A stretch of 64,000 nt of DNA from the NCBI RefSeq assembly GCF_003388735.1, contig NZ_QUBQ01000001.1, forward strand, positions 682,001-746,000, read 5' to 3'. Shown here piece by piece: positions 1 to 8,718 of this stretch; positions within the stretch are counted from its first letter, which is position 1, and every line of letters starts with the position of its first letter. The DNA is from Paenibacillus paeoniae (GTDB lineage Bacteria > Bacillota > Bacilli > Paenibacillales > Paenibacillaceae). The notes beneath the pieces are model-generated. The model saw nothing but the letters and a program-made list of their open reading frames with translations, had not been told where the DNA came from and made no database searches. The translations under genes were made by a program, and so were the position numbers.

Positions 1-297
1 ACGGGGTGGGGCAACTCAACTGTGGGTGATCTCCTTCGCACTTCAAACTTAATGCAAAATACAAGGCAAATTGGAACCGAATTTTTAGCGCAATTCGGCA
101 TTATGACAAGAGCAACGTATAAATTAGTTAATCTTAAGAATATTGATCTCGAGTACGATGATACACTTTTCAAACTTATTGAGCATACTGTGATAAACGA
201 AATGGAGTTTATTCAAATAATTATTAGTTCAATAAGTAAAAAGCGGCATATAAGTGGATACGTTGTGAAGATTCTCAATAAGCAACTTCACATTTGA
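1..297 (+). CDS. C-terminal end of an unrecognised protein, cut by the window edge
   Basis: The frame is open from base 1 to a TGA at 295-297, so the start lies outside the window; the GTG at 22 is only an internal candidate. The visible ~98 residues begin TGWGNSTVGDLL and are mostly soluble, with a short hydrophobic run (EFIQIIISSI). I do not recognise the family. A second small reading frame follows directly in the same frame. A large-protein tail followed by a small gene is the usual layout of a polymorphic toxin tip with its immunity gene, but nothing in the residues proves this. It is also possible that the TGA is a mutation and that this and the next frame were one gene. Confidence 0.4.
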   Translation, partial: TGWGNSTVGDLLRTSNLMQNTRQIGTEFLAQFGIMTRATYKLVNLKNIDLEYDDTLFKLIEHTVINEMEFIQIIISSISKKRHISGYVVKILNKQLHI

Positions 298-588
298 TTG
301 GAAATTATTGATGGTGTCGTGATAATTGATCTTGCGAATGCAGATTTAGATTTGTTCCGGGTTCTTTCAGATCTTTTAACAGAAAATACTCCGTTTAACT
401 GGAGTTATTTGCATCTCCCCACTATTTATCATAATAAAGAGTCGTTTCTGATATTTGTCGGTAATGCAAACGCTAATCAGATGAACAAACTCCTAAATGA
501 AGATTTTAGTTGGGCTGATAAGTGGTACCCGATTAATCAATCAATGAAGAAATCTGATGTTTCAAAAATTCTAAAGGACCAAAAATGA
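298..588 (+). CDS. Small hypothetical protein, possible immunity-type partner of the upstream gene
   Basis: This 96-residue frame begins with TTG immediately after the preceding TGA and ends just before a strong terminator. No good Shine-Dalgarno sequence precedes the TTG, so translation would depend on coupling to the upstream gene, or the frame is its former continuation. The product is acidic and aromatic-rich (FNWSYLHLP, FSWADKWYP), has no signal peptide or membrane segment, and I do not recognise its family. Its size and place right behind a gene tail fit an immunity protein, but that is inference from position only. Confidence 0.4.
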   Translation: MEIIDGVVIIDLANADLDLFRVLSDLLTENTPFNWSYLHLPTIYHNKESFLIFVGNANANQMNKLLNEDFSWADKWYPINQSMKKSDVSKILKDQK

Positions 589-593
589 GATAT

Positions 594-649
594 AAAAAAC
601 GAAAAAGGAAGCCTCCGTTTGAAAGTGAGGCTTCCTTTTTCGTTTTTTT
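594..649. terminator. Strong intrinsic terminator
   Basis: A perfect 22-bp stem has arms at 594-615 and 627-648 (core GGAAGCCTC/GAGGCTTCC). It is flanked by an A-run on the left and a T-run on the right, so it could work in both directions. It closes the short genes at the left edge. Confidence 0.85.
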
Positions 650-706
650 GTTTTTTCCTTATATAAGCATCCACCCACAGAATTATAACTACCAGGAGGA
701 CGTCTC

Positions 707-868
707 ATGCAAGTTAAGCTAATTATTAGTACGGATAGAAACACAAAGGCTGCCTGTTACAACTACCTCATAGAAAAGTATAAAAAAGAGAAGGACCGAC
801 AAATACAAAATCATGATAAACTGAACAGTGTTGATGATAAAAATAAAGATGCCAACTCTTTTTCTTAA
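707..868 (+). CDS. 53-residue small protein, paralog of the ORF preceding the serine recombinase
   Basis: The ATG at 707 has an AGGAGG ribosome site at 694-699, and the frame closes with TAA at 866-868. The first 30 residues (MQVKLIIST..., AACYNYLIEKYKKEKD) align with the 66-residue frame at 55673 (MHVKFTTGE..., AACYDYLLEKFRREKH), which overlaps the start of the recombinase gene. Two copies of such a small basic protein in one element, one tightly linked to the integrase, suggest an element-borne accessory factor. A recombination directionality factor is one possibility, but I know of no characterised homolog. The C-terminal 20 residues are polar and do not match the other copy. Confidence 0.6.
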   Translation: MQVKLIISTDRNTKAACYNYLIEKYKKEKDRQIQNHDKLNSVDDKNKDANSFS

Positions 869-909
869 CGGAGAGGTTAATGTACTTGTGAAATAAAAGG
901 AGAGGTCAC

Positions 910-1098
910 TTGCGCAAGTTAACTAAAAATGCCATACGGTGCTTAACAACATGTGGAGACAGTATAGAATCAAAGTCCGTACATGATTTTTAAACATGCA
1001 GATGCGGTAAAGTTTCAGTTAACGGTGGTTGTGATTACGTGAAACGTACTTCTCCTTCGGGAGTACCATCTGAATGGTATGAAGATCTATCTGAATGA
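910..1098 (+). pseudogene. Small phage-type CxC/CxxC protein gene with an internal stop (DUF7695-like)
   Basis: A TTG at 910 follows a GGAGAGG ribosome site. It opens a 62-codon frame that is continuous except for a TAA at codon 28 (991-993). The readable halves are CLTTCGDSIESKSVHDF and, in the same frame, TCRCGKVSVNGG followed by an acidic tail ending DLSE. This matches my memory of a short phage and skin/SPbeta-type protein of about 60 residues, with a cysteine pair followed by ESKSVHDF, CSCG and VDGG. The usual residue at the stop is Lys, so one base change (AAA to TAA) explains it. The remnant supports prophage ancestry for the left part of the window. Confidence 0.6.
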
Positions 1099-1146
1099 AA
1101 GGAAGCGTAATGAAACTTGTAGTTCGCAGATCATCATAAGTTACTA

Positions 1147-1180
1147 GGCATTTGCAATTAATTTTGCAAATGTCTTTTTT
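1147..1180 (+). terminator. Intrinsic terminator
   Basis: An 11-bp stem (1147-1157 with 1164-1174, one G-T pair, core ATTTGCAA/TTGCAAAT) is followed by six T residues. It would end transcription coming from the small-gene region before the WYL operon. Bases 1226-1463 beyond it hold no gene that I can support. Confidence 0.75.
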
Positions 1181-1211
1181 ATAAAACAAACATTACTTCT
1201 TATATGCTAAG

Positions 1212-1225
1212 CGAACGTATATTCT
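1212..1225. promoter_or_regulatory. LexA-like box upstream of the WYL operon
   Basis: CGAACGTATATTCT is one base away from the Gram-positive SOS core GAAC-N4-GTTC, and CTGACA follows it directly. Similar boxes precede other modules in the window (16406, 23503, 42010, 49268). The distance to the WYL start is about 240 bases, so an intermediate promoter or leader would be needed. Confidence 0.45.
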
Positions 1226-1463
1226 CTGACACGTAGTAGACTAAAGTCTTTGCTACATTATTTGCAGCAAGTAGTTAATTCAATTAACCTACGTATGGAA
1301 TTGGATACTGGTGGCTCCATTCACTTGCAAACAAAGGTGTAAAGGATCGCAGTAGCCAAGCAATTGCATAATATGGGATTTAGGCAGGACTCTCCTGACA
1401 TTAGGTCGAAATTACTATATCTAGTAGTTTAGATCAAAAGGACTATAGGGGAGAGAAAGCCAC

Positions 1464-2429
1464 GTGAAAGAGCGATTAATTCGGCTAATGCGAATAATTA
1501 ATTTAATACAATCCAAACCGGGAATTCTTGCAAGGGAGTTAGCAGAACGGTGTGAAACATCCGAGAGGAATATCTACCGTGATATTTTAGCGCTGCATGC
1601 GATGAGTATTCCGATATCCAATTATGGGCATAGTAAAGGCTATGCTTTTATTAGTAATTTCTCCATGTATCCATTGGATTGGACGGAACAGGAAGCTTTG
1701 GCGTTTTCGATGTTGCCCTCTGTACTAGATCAAATAAAGTCATTGCTCCCAGAAGGTTTTGACTCTGCCTTGGAAAAAGTCATGGGTGTTCATAAGAAAG
1801 AAAAGTCGAAGCGGGTCGATATTCTACAGCATGTCACAGATATCATTCAAATGGGAACCCCCGCCTATCGTGATGAAGAAGGAGGAGCTTCGTTCCTTTA
1901 CGATATCATTCAAGCAAGTTTATCTCAGAATACGATAAGAACCGTTTATTATACGCAAAGTCGTGATGAGGAGTCCGAGAGAGACATCGATCCTTATTAT
2001 TTAGTACCCCGTGACCATCGATTCTACTTAATTGGTTATTGTCGTTCTGCAGGTGATATTCGGACTTTCCGAATTAGTCGTTTTCGAGATGTTAAGCTGC
2101 TGGATGAAACATTTGATAGAGGTGAATTTAATCTAAAGAACTATATGAAGAACACTTGGTCCATAGAGCGAGGGAGAGAGCAGATTCGATTTAAAGTGAG
2201 ATTTCATGCGAGTATTGCGCGTTATGTAAAGGAAGAGGAGCTCTTTGTGAAACCGAAGTTAACGCCTCAGAAGGATGGAAGCCTACTCTTTGAAGTGACA
2301 GTTAATCATGAGCGAGAATTTATGAACTGGTTAAGTCAATATGGACCTGAAGCAGAGATTCTCGAGCCCAAAGCTTATCGGGAAGTCATGAGGCAGAAGC
2401 TAGATCGTTGGAGAGCCTTATACGAGTAA
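1464..2429 (+). CDS. WYL-domain transcriptional regulator (HTH_11 + WYL)
   Basis: This 321-residue protein starts at GTG 1464 behind a GGGGAGAG site. Residues 1-60 form a DeoR/HTH_11-type winged helix (LARELAERCETSERNIYRDI). Residues ~150-230 contain the WYL-type ligand-sensing region (TVYYTQ..., then IDPYYLVPRDHRFYLIGYC, FRISRFRDV), and a WCX-like C-terminal domain follows. WYL regulators commonly control phage-defence operons by sensing nucleic acid or nucleotide ligands. It sits 18 bases upstream of an AddB-like/AddA-like pair in the same direction and is probably their local repressor or activator. The regulatory assignment is inferred from family and context. Confidence 0.88.
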   Translation: MKERLIRLMRIINLIQSKPGILARELAERCETSERNIYRDILALHAMSIPISNYGHSKGYAFISNFSMYPLDWTEQEALAFSMLPSVLDQIKSLLPEGFDSALEKVMGVHKKEKSKRVDILQHVTDIIQMGTPAYRDEEGGASFLYDIIQASLSQNTIRTVYYTQSRDEESERDIDPYYLVPRDHRFYLIGYCRSAGDIRTFRISRFRDVKLLDETFDRGEFNLKNYMKNTWSIERGREQIRFKVRFHASIARYVKEEELFVKPKLTPQKDGSLLFEVTVNHEREFMNWLSQYGPEAEILEPKAYREVMRQKLDRWRALYE

Positions 2430-2447
2430 AAAAGGAGCGTAAATAGC

Positions 2448-5345
2448 ATGCCATCAACCTTCATTCGTAACTTGCATGAGAGCTTTGAAGCTTTTCCATT
2501 GTCTAAGAAAGTACTACTTGCGCCAAGATTCGCTGACGGGCAGCAATGGCTGCATCAAGTTTGTCGTGACTATGGTCACGTTTTGAATGTAGAAGTACAG
2601 ACTATAGAAAGTTTGGCTTTAAGACAATCCTCCCTTCAACTATTCCAGCAACAGAAAACAGTTATTCGTTCCGAGCAGTCGTTCTGGATCATTCAGAAGA
2701 TTATGTTGGACTTGACTAAAAGTGAAGATCCCTATTTATCCCAAACTGTGATGACACCAGGTATGGTTTCTTGTTTTCATCGTTCCATCGAGGACTTACG
2801 GCAAGCATTTGTCCATGCAAAAGATTTAGATCTGACACATTTCGTTGATCATCGGAAAGGATTGTTTGTAACAGAAGTCCTTCGTCGATACGAAAAAATG
2901 CTTGAGTCGTATAACTTCGTAGATCAAATGATACTAGCTGATCTGGTAGTTGTTGATCAGGACGGAACGATCTATATCATGCCTGAGAATCGTTTACTGA
3001 CCAAGTCCCAGCAGACGATCGTTAATAAAATAGCTGGAGAACGACTAGTAACGCTAATGCATGACTTACCATTTACGGCATCTAAATCTGACTTTCCAGC
3101 AGACAAGGCACAGATATTCCATGCAACGGGTACATTGGCTGAAATTCGCGAAGTGATGAGAAGGATATTATCACAACAAGAACCACTTGATCGGATCGAA
3201 ATCATTGCATCCAACTACGACCCATACGCGGGTACAATTCAAACGCTGGCCTCTGAGTTGGATATTTCGTGTACCTTTGCAAATGGGTTGCCAATTCAAT
3301 ATGCCAGAATGGGTCGTACATTATTAAAGCTGCTTCATTGGCTCGACAATGATTTTCAAGTTACGGATATCATTGGTTTACTACGTGAAGGTGGATTATC
3401 GTTTCAAAATGTGGACGATAGTATCGGGGCATCTGAGTGGATTCGTTCAATAGAAGCTATCCAAATTGGTTGGGGCAAGGAACGTTATTTAGAATTGCTT
3501 GAATCAACTATAGAGGAAGAAGAAGCGAAACCGATACTAGTCAACCTTAGGAAGATATTTCAGGGAATATTCGCGAAATGGCCGAGAGACGATGCATGGA
3601 ATCCAACTTTTATATTATCGTGGTTGCAGCAGATCATTACAAAGTATGGAACGATTCAGAACGAAGACGATACGCTTATTGTCAAAAAAATGGATGAGCT
3701 TGTTGCATCATTAACTACAGTAGATGCGATTTCGTCTTCAGGAATGAAAAAAAACGTTGCATTGCAGTATGTAGAGCAGCTCCTATCAGGAATTCGCGTA
3801 AAAGTGGCCTCAACTCCCAACCCCGGTGCTATTCACATTTCTTCCCTATCGAGTGGTGGTTTAACGGGAAGGCCATTTACTTATATGGTCGGCATGGATG
3901 AACATAACTGGTATGTATCATCCAGGCAGGATCCACTTCTGTTGGATGAAGAAAGACAAAACATTAGCGTTAATCTTACACTGACTTCGGAGCGCGGCAG
4001 ACAATTTAAAATTGATCGTCTTAGAAGGCTGGCGAATATCACGGGGAATGTGACATTAAGCTATACTTCTTATCAGATTACAGAAGGGAAGCAAGTGAGC
4101 GCTGCTTTTGAAGTTCTTCAAATATTCCGTAATAAAACATTGTTGACGGATGCAGATTACTCCGTTTTAGGAAATGCACTTGGCAGCCCTGTGAGTTATC
4201 AAATAAATACCCAGGCTAATGCAGAGATAACTCCACTTGATAAATTGGATGTATGGATGGATGCTTTGCTAGATAATCGCGGCCGATTGCTTAGTGGGTG
4301 GGATGTGTTGAATAAGGCGTACAATGATCTCAGTAATGGTAGTGATGCCGTGATGAAACGGATCTCAAACACGATAACTGCGCATGATGGCTTCATTCAA
4401 TCAGAGGCATTCGCCGCGGATATCGGGCAACGCGTTTTTAGTGCAAGCCAGCTGGAACGTTATGCTGAATGCCCGATGAGGTTTTACTTTGGGTATATCC
4501 TTGGAATATGGTCAAAAAATGAAGTGGTCTATGATCGAAAGCGCTGGTTAGAACCTATGGAGCGCGGGAACTTACTACACCGTATTTTCTATGAGTATTT
4601 GAAACAAATTACATCAGATGGCTCACTGCCAGCGAATCATGACCGAAGTCTTCTGCAATACATAACTGAAGAACAATTGGCAAACTACACGCAATTAATT
4701 CCTGCACCAAGCCAGCATATCTTGCTTAAAGAGTATGGTGAGATCCGACAAGATGTGGATTGGTTTTATAACGAAGAATTGATAAAGACGACATGCCCTC
4801 GTTATTTTGAGCAAGAACTTACGATTGATGGAGAACCTATGCAGCTTAAACTGACAGATGGTTCCATGATCACAATAAAAGGATTTATTGATCGTATTGA
4901 TCAAATTGAACCCCATTCCTATCGAATTATTGATTATAAGACAGGTAATCCGAACAAATATCGTGAGAATGGGTACTTTGCTGGTGGAACACAGCTACAG
5001 CATGCACTCTATGCGCTGGCAGCGGAACAGTGGCTGAAGGAATCGGGCAGAGATAAGGATGCCCGGGTTACGGAGTCATCGTACTATTTTCCGACAGCGA
5101 GAGGGGTTGGGCGTGAAGTGGTGCGCCTGCAAGATAAGCGTGAGTTGTTAACTGGCGTTGTAAGGAATCTATTGATCTCTATGGAACAGGGCGTGTATAT
5201 TCCAACAGAGGATGCGAAGCGTTGCCGTTATTGTGATTATGCGACGGTCTGCGTGAATTATGCTACTTTTATGACAGATAAAAAGAAGGATCCGGACAAT
5301 ACCAAGAATTTGAAAGAGCTCTTGGAGGTGGAAACCATTGAGTAG
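2448..5345 (+). CDS. AddB-like PD-(D/E)XK nuclease subunit
   Basis: This 965-residue protein resembles the nuclease/scaffold subunit of AddAB-type enzymes. The C-terminal nuclease shows FSASQLERYAECPMRFYF (~663-682), the catalytic stretch GFIDRID...YRIIDYKTGN (~811-834) and the cysteine trio CRYCDYATVC (~925-934). With the Cys of AECP, these make the four ligands of the AddB/RecB-family iron-sulfur clasp. The N-terminal half has the UvrD-like fold pattern seen in AddB (SSLSSGGLTGRPFTYMVGMD), but where AddB carries a Walker A motif it reads LLAPRFADGQQW, so the motor is probably dead, as in RecC. The gene overlaps the AddA-like gene by 8 bases (stop at 5343-5345, next start at 5338), indicating a two-subunit enzyme. 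It is probably a defence-island paralog rather than the housekeeping AddB. Confidence 0.82.
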   Translation: MPSTFIRNLHESFEAFPLSKKVLLAPRFADGQQWLHQVCRDYGHVLNVEVQTIESLALRQSSLQLFQQQKTVIRSEQSFWIIQKIMLDLTKSEDPYLSQTVMTPGMVSCFHRSIEDLRQAFVHAKDLDLTHFVDHRKGLFVTEVLRRYEKMLESYNFVDQMILADLVVVDQDGTIYIMPENRLLTKSQQTIVNKIAGERLVTLMHDLPFTASKSDFPADKAQIFHATGTLAEIREVMRRILSQQEPLDRIEIIASNYDPYAGTIQTLASELDISCTFANGLPIQYARMGRTLLKLLHWLDNDFQVTDIIGLLREGGLSFQNVDDSIGASEWIRSIEAIQIGWGKERYLELLESTIEEEEAKPILVNLRKIFQGIFAKWPRDDAWNPTFILSWLQQIITKYGTIQNEDDTLIVKKMDELVASLTTVDAISSSGMKKNVALQYVEQLLSGIRVKVASTPNPGAIHISSLSSGGLTGRPFTYMVGMDEHNWYVSSRQDPLLLDEERQNISVNLTLTSERGRQFKIDRLRRLANITGNVTLSYTSYQITEGKQVSAAFEVLQIFRNKTLLTDADYSVLGNALGSPVSYQINTQANAEITPLDKLDVWMDALLDNRGRLLSGWDVLNKAYNDLSNGSDAVMKRISNTITAHDGFIQSEAFAADIGQRVFSASQLERYAECPMRFYFGYILGIWSKNEVVYDRKRWLEPMERGNLLHRIFYEYLKQITSDGSLPANHDRSLLQYITEEQLANYTQLIPAPSQHILLKEYGEIRQDVDWFYNEELIKTTCPRYFEQELTIDGEPMQLKLTDGSMITIKGFIDRIDQIEPHSYRIIDYKTGNPNKYRENGYFAGGTQLQHALYALAAEQWLKESGRDKDARVTESSYYFPTARGVGREVVRLQDKRELLTGVVRNLLISMEQGVYIPTEDAKRCRYCDYATVCVNYATFMTDKKKDPDNTKNLKELLEVETIE

Positions 5346-8300
5346 ACCTAGTGATTGGGAAGCTAGAAATCGTATCGAAGACGATCTTGAAACCAACTTA
5401 TTAGTTGAAGCGGGAGCCGGATCAGGTAAAACGACGAGTCTTGTTGGCCGAATGGTATCTCTGATTCGAACCGGAAAAACACAGGTTGGGCGCATTGCGG
5501 CAATCACCTTTACAAATAAAGCGGCAGATGAGCTTCGGGAGCGTTTTCGGTTAGCATTGGAAAAGTCGCTAAGCCATGCAGATGATGCAGTAGAAAAAGA
5601 GCGGTATGCAGCTGCAATGGAGGGACTCGATCAGAATTTTATTGGCACCATTCATGCTTTCTGTGGCATGCTGCTTCGTGAGCGTCCTGTAGAGGCGGGT
5701 TTGGACCCTGCTTTCAGAGAGTTAGATGAACAAGCGGGGGAGGAGTTCCAAAGCCGTTGCTGGGACGATTACATGCTGCAACTTGAGCTTGGACGGGTAA
5801 ATGAGTTGGTGGAGCTTCAGCAATATGGCATTAATGTGAATACACTTAAAGCTGTGTATGACAGGGTATCCCTGTTTAGTGATGTGAACATAGAAGCAAC
5901 TGAAGTGCCGCGTCCTGATTTCGATTTGATTCGCTTGTCCTTGCCACCATTGATGTCAGAGGCATGGCCCTATATGCCGACGTATGAGCCTGAAAAAGGT
6001 TGGGATGCGTTGCAAAAGGCCCTGCGCATAATTAAACAGAAGGAGCGCAATTGGAGCTGGAAGAATGACCTTCATGTGCTGTCCATGGCGATGGAATTCG
6101 ATAAGAAGTTGGACGTCACGCAAAATAAATGGACAGATAAGGCGAAAGCGAAGGAAATGCGTGATCGATTCCAAGACTGGCAAATTACTGTTCTATTTCC
6201 CTTCCTGAAAGCTTGGCGGGAGTATTTGTATCCGAAGCTGATCCATTTTGTTGCGCCTGCCGTAGCATATGCTCAGCAAAGAAGAATAGAGTCGGGGGTT
6301 GTCAGCTTTCAGGATTTACTTGAAAAGGCGACAACCTTGCTACGTGAATCCGTTAGTGTGCGAGGTTATTTTGCTAGCAGATTTCAGCGGCTGCTGGTAG
6401 ACGAGTTCCAGGATACCGATCCAATTCAAGCGGAGATGATGTTCCTTCTGACCGGAAATGCTGAGGACCCAAGTGAAAAAGATTGGCGTAAGCTGCAGCC
6501 CCGCCCAGGTTCTTTATTCATTGTCGGCGATCCGAAACAATCGATTTATCGATTCCGACGTGCAGATATTTCCATTTATAACGAAGTAAAACGAAGAATC
6601 ACAGAGACTGGAGATGTACTGCAGCTCCATGCCAATTTTCGATCTGTGCAGGCCATTGGTGATTATGTCAATTATCAGTTTGAGTCTAAATTTCCTAAAG
6701 TAGCCAGTGAACAGCAAGCTGCTTTTGTTCAGATGCAGACACAATCTCCTAATCCAACAGCAAAGACAAAGGCAACACATGGTATCCATACCTTGACCTA
6801 TCCGAAAATGGCAGGAGGGAAGGCTGCAGTTGCTAATGAAGATGCTAAACAGGTATCAGCTTATATCGCTTGGGCTTGTGGCGAGAACGGGCTGAATATT
6901 CAGGAGCGAGATGTAAAAGGCGAATACCAGGTGAGAAGAGCGGTACCGAGTGATTTTCTTATTTTGCTAAAAACGAGAGAGTTCATTAGTCTGTATGCTG
7001 AAGCATTGGATCGCTGTGGAATCTCGGCAGATACAGCTGGCAGCGCGGCCATTTACCCGGAGATGTATAGTTTGGCGCAGTTGTCTGCTTGTTTAGCTGA
7101 TCCTTCTAATAAAATAGCACTCCTATCTGTGCTACGTGGAGAGCTGTTTGGCATCAGTGATCAAGAGCTTTATGATTACAAAAAGGCGGGGCATCCATTT
7201 CATTTCCTGGCCGTATCCGATGACGGAGTTGAAATACGGGAAACGATGCCTGTATACACAGTACTTGAGAAGCTGCGCAAATACTATGCTTGGACTCGTA
7301 AGCTGCCGGCAGTAACAGCATTAATCCGCATCACAGAGGATATGGGCTTGCTCGTTCATACTTCCCAGAAAGAAGCAGGATCGACACGTGCTGGGACGTT
7401 AATCAAGCTATTGCAGCAGTTGCAGGATGAGATTAATAGTGCAGCAGGGTGGGGGGCTTTGGCGGACACATTAGCAGAATGGTGCCAAGGAAAAGGTGTA
7501 GAAACCTCTAGTTTATATGCGGGGCGAAACCAATCCGTGCGAATAATGAATCTGCATAAGGCCAAAGGGCTTGAGGCACCAGTTGTTTTCCTTGCGTGCC
7601 CTTGTGGTGAATCGGATCACGATGCTACAGAGTATGTTGATCGGACAGTTGAGCCAGCTGTTGGTTATTTTATCATATCGCAGCAAAAATATGAGTTTGT
7701 GAAAGAAATTATAGCTCAACCTGTGGGTTGGGAGGCGATGAACCTCAAAGAACGAGAGTTTATGAACGCTGAAAAGGACAGGCTTCTATACGTGGCTGCC
7801 ACCCGTGCTAAGCAAATGTTGGTTATAAGTCAATATCCCGATCAACCAGCGAAATGTCCATGGAGTCCTCTCCTTCAAGGAATGGAGATGGTTCCAGAGC
7901 TTGAGATGTCTGCCTTTGAGGAGGAAGAACGCGCGGAATTTATAGGGCAACTAGACTTAACGGCGATCATGACTGATCGAACTGAGAGAATTCTGCGGCA
8001 GGGACAGTCCACGTATGCGAGAGTATCTGTCACCGGTCTGTCCAAGAGTTCGGGTGAAATACCCGAATGGTCGTCCGAGGGGCGCGGTATGGCTTATGGC
8101 AGCCTTGTACATATGGGCATTGAAGCTGCCGGTAAAGGCATGTTAGGGGAGCAGCTAACGGCCTATATGAAGATGCTGGCAGATCAACTCAAAGTGAACG
8201 ATGACTTCGTGGCGGAAGCCATACTTGCAGTGGTTGCTTTTACCGAAAGTGAGTTATGGCAACGAGCGCTCCGAGCAAAAACACGTTTGCATGAGGTCAG

Positions 8301-8634
8301 GCTTTTATTTAAGAAAAGCTCGGATGAAATTTCGGACAAGGCTGACTCCGACCCGGAAGTTGCAGCGTCTACAGAGGGTGGGATATTAGCAAGCTCTGTG
8401 CGTACAGTCTATGTCGAGGGTGTCATCGACTTCCTGTTTGAAGAAGAGGATGGCTGGGTGATCGTTGATTTCAAGACAGACCACTTCGAAGAAGGGAAAG
8501 AAGAAACTTTTGTTCGTTTCTATCGGCCGCAGGTGATGACCTATGCACGGGAGTGGGAGCAGACATTTGGGTATAGGGTGAAGGAAGCGGGGCTTTATTT
8601 TGTTGAACATCAGAATTATATGAGTTTGAGCTGA
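5338..8634 (+). CDS. AddA-like UvrD helicase with C-terminal PD-(D/E)XK nuclease
   Basis: This 1098-residue SF1A helicase-nuclease starts at TTG 5338 behind GGAGGTGG. Helicase motifs appear in order: Walker A AGAGSGKTTSL (~25-35), TFTNKAADELRER, GTIHAFC, Walker B LLVDEFQDTD (~353), VGDPKQSIYRFRRAD (~396), NLHKAKGLEAPVVF (~736) and LLYVAATRAK (~818). The C-terminal nuclease carries VEGVIDFLFEEEDGWVIVDFKTD cut into GVIDF...VIVDFKTD (~1028-1048). With the AddB-like protein it should form a dual-nuclease, DNA-end-processing helicase. All catalytic motifs look intact. The pair is convergent with the pPIWI-RE operon, from which it is separated by a shared hairpin. The housekeeping addAB locus is normally elsewhere in the genome, and the WYL gene here suggests a defence role. 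Confidence 0.88.
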   Translation: MSRPSDWEARNRIEDDLETNLLVEAGAGSGKTTSLVGRMVSLIRTGKTQVGRIAAITFTNKAADELRERFRLALEKSLSHADDAVEKERYAAAMEGLDQNFIGTIHAFCGMLLRERPVEAGLDPAFRELDEQAGEEFQSRCWDDYMLQLELGRVNELVELQQYGINVNTLKAVYDRVSLFSDVNIEATEVPRPDFDLIRLSLPPLMSEAWPYMPTYEPEKGWDALQKALRIIKQKERNWSWKNDLHVLSMAMEFDKKLDVTQNKWTDKAKAKEMRDRFQDWQITVLFPFLKAWREYLYPKLIHFVAPAVAYAQQRRIESGVVSFQDLLEKATTLLRESVSVRGYFASRFQRLLVDEFQDTDPIQAEMMFLLTGNAEDPSEKDWRKLQPRPGSLFIVGDPKQSIYRFRRADISIYNEVKRRITETGDVLQLHANFRSVQAIGDYVNYQFESKFPKVASEQQAAFVQMQTQSPNPTAKTKATHGIHTLTYPKMAGGKAAVANEDAKQVSAYIAWACGENGLNIQERDVKGEYQVRRAVPSDFLILLKTREFISLYAEALDRCGISADTAGSAAIYPEMYSLAQLSACLADPSNKIALLSVLRGELFGISDQELYDYKKAGHPFHFLAVSDDGVEIRETMPVYTVLEKLRKYYAWTRKLPAVTALIRITEDMGLLVHTSQKEAGSTRAGTLIKLLQQLQDEINSAAGWGALADTLAEWCQGKGVETSSLYAGRNQSVRIMNLHKAKGLEAPVVFLACPCGESDHDATEYVDRTVEPAVGYFIISQQKYEFVKEIIAQPVGWEAMNLKEREFMNAEKDRLLYVAATRAKQMLVISQYPDQPAKCPWSPLLQGMEMVPELEMSAFEEEERAEFIGQLDLTAIMTDRTERILRQGQSTYARVSVTGLSKSSGEIPEWSSEGRGMAYGSLVHMGIEAAGKGMLGEQLTAYMKMLADQLKVNDDFVAEAILAVVAFTESELWQRALRAKTRLHEVRLLFKKSSDEISDKADSDPEVAASTEGGILASSVRTVYVEGVIDFLFEEEDGWVIVDFKTDHFEEGKEETFVRFYRPQVMTYAREWEQTFGYRVKEAGLYFVEHQNYMSLS

Positions 8635-8652
8635 GATGATACTGTAGAACAA

Positions 8653-8705
8653 AAAATGCAAAGGATGCTGTTGAATTTAGCAGCCTTTGCATTTAGTCTT
8701 TTTGC
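8653..8705. terminator. Bidirectional terminator between convergent operons
   Basis: AAATGCAAAG...GCTG at 8653-8670 pairs with CAGC-CTTTGCATTT at 8681-8694, with a small bulge. A-rich sequence lies on the left and T-rich on the right. It separates the AddA-like gene (+) from the pPIWI-RE gene (-). Confidence 0.7.
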
Positions 8706-8718
8706 TTATGTTATTAGG

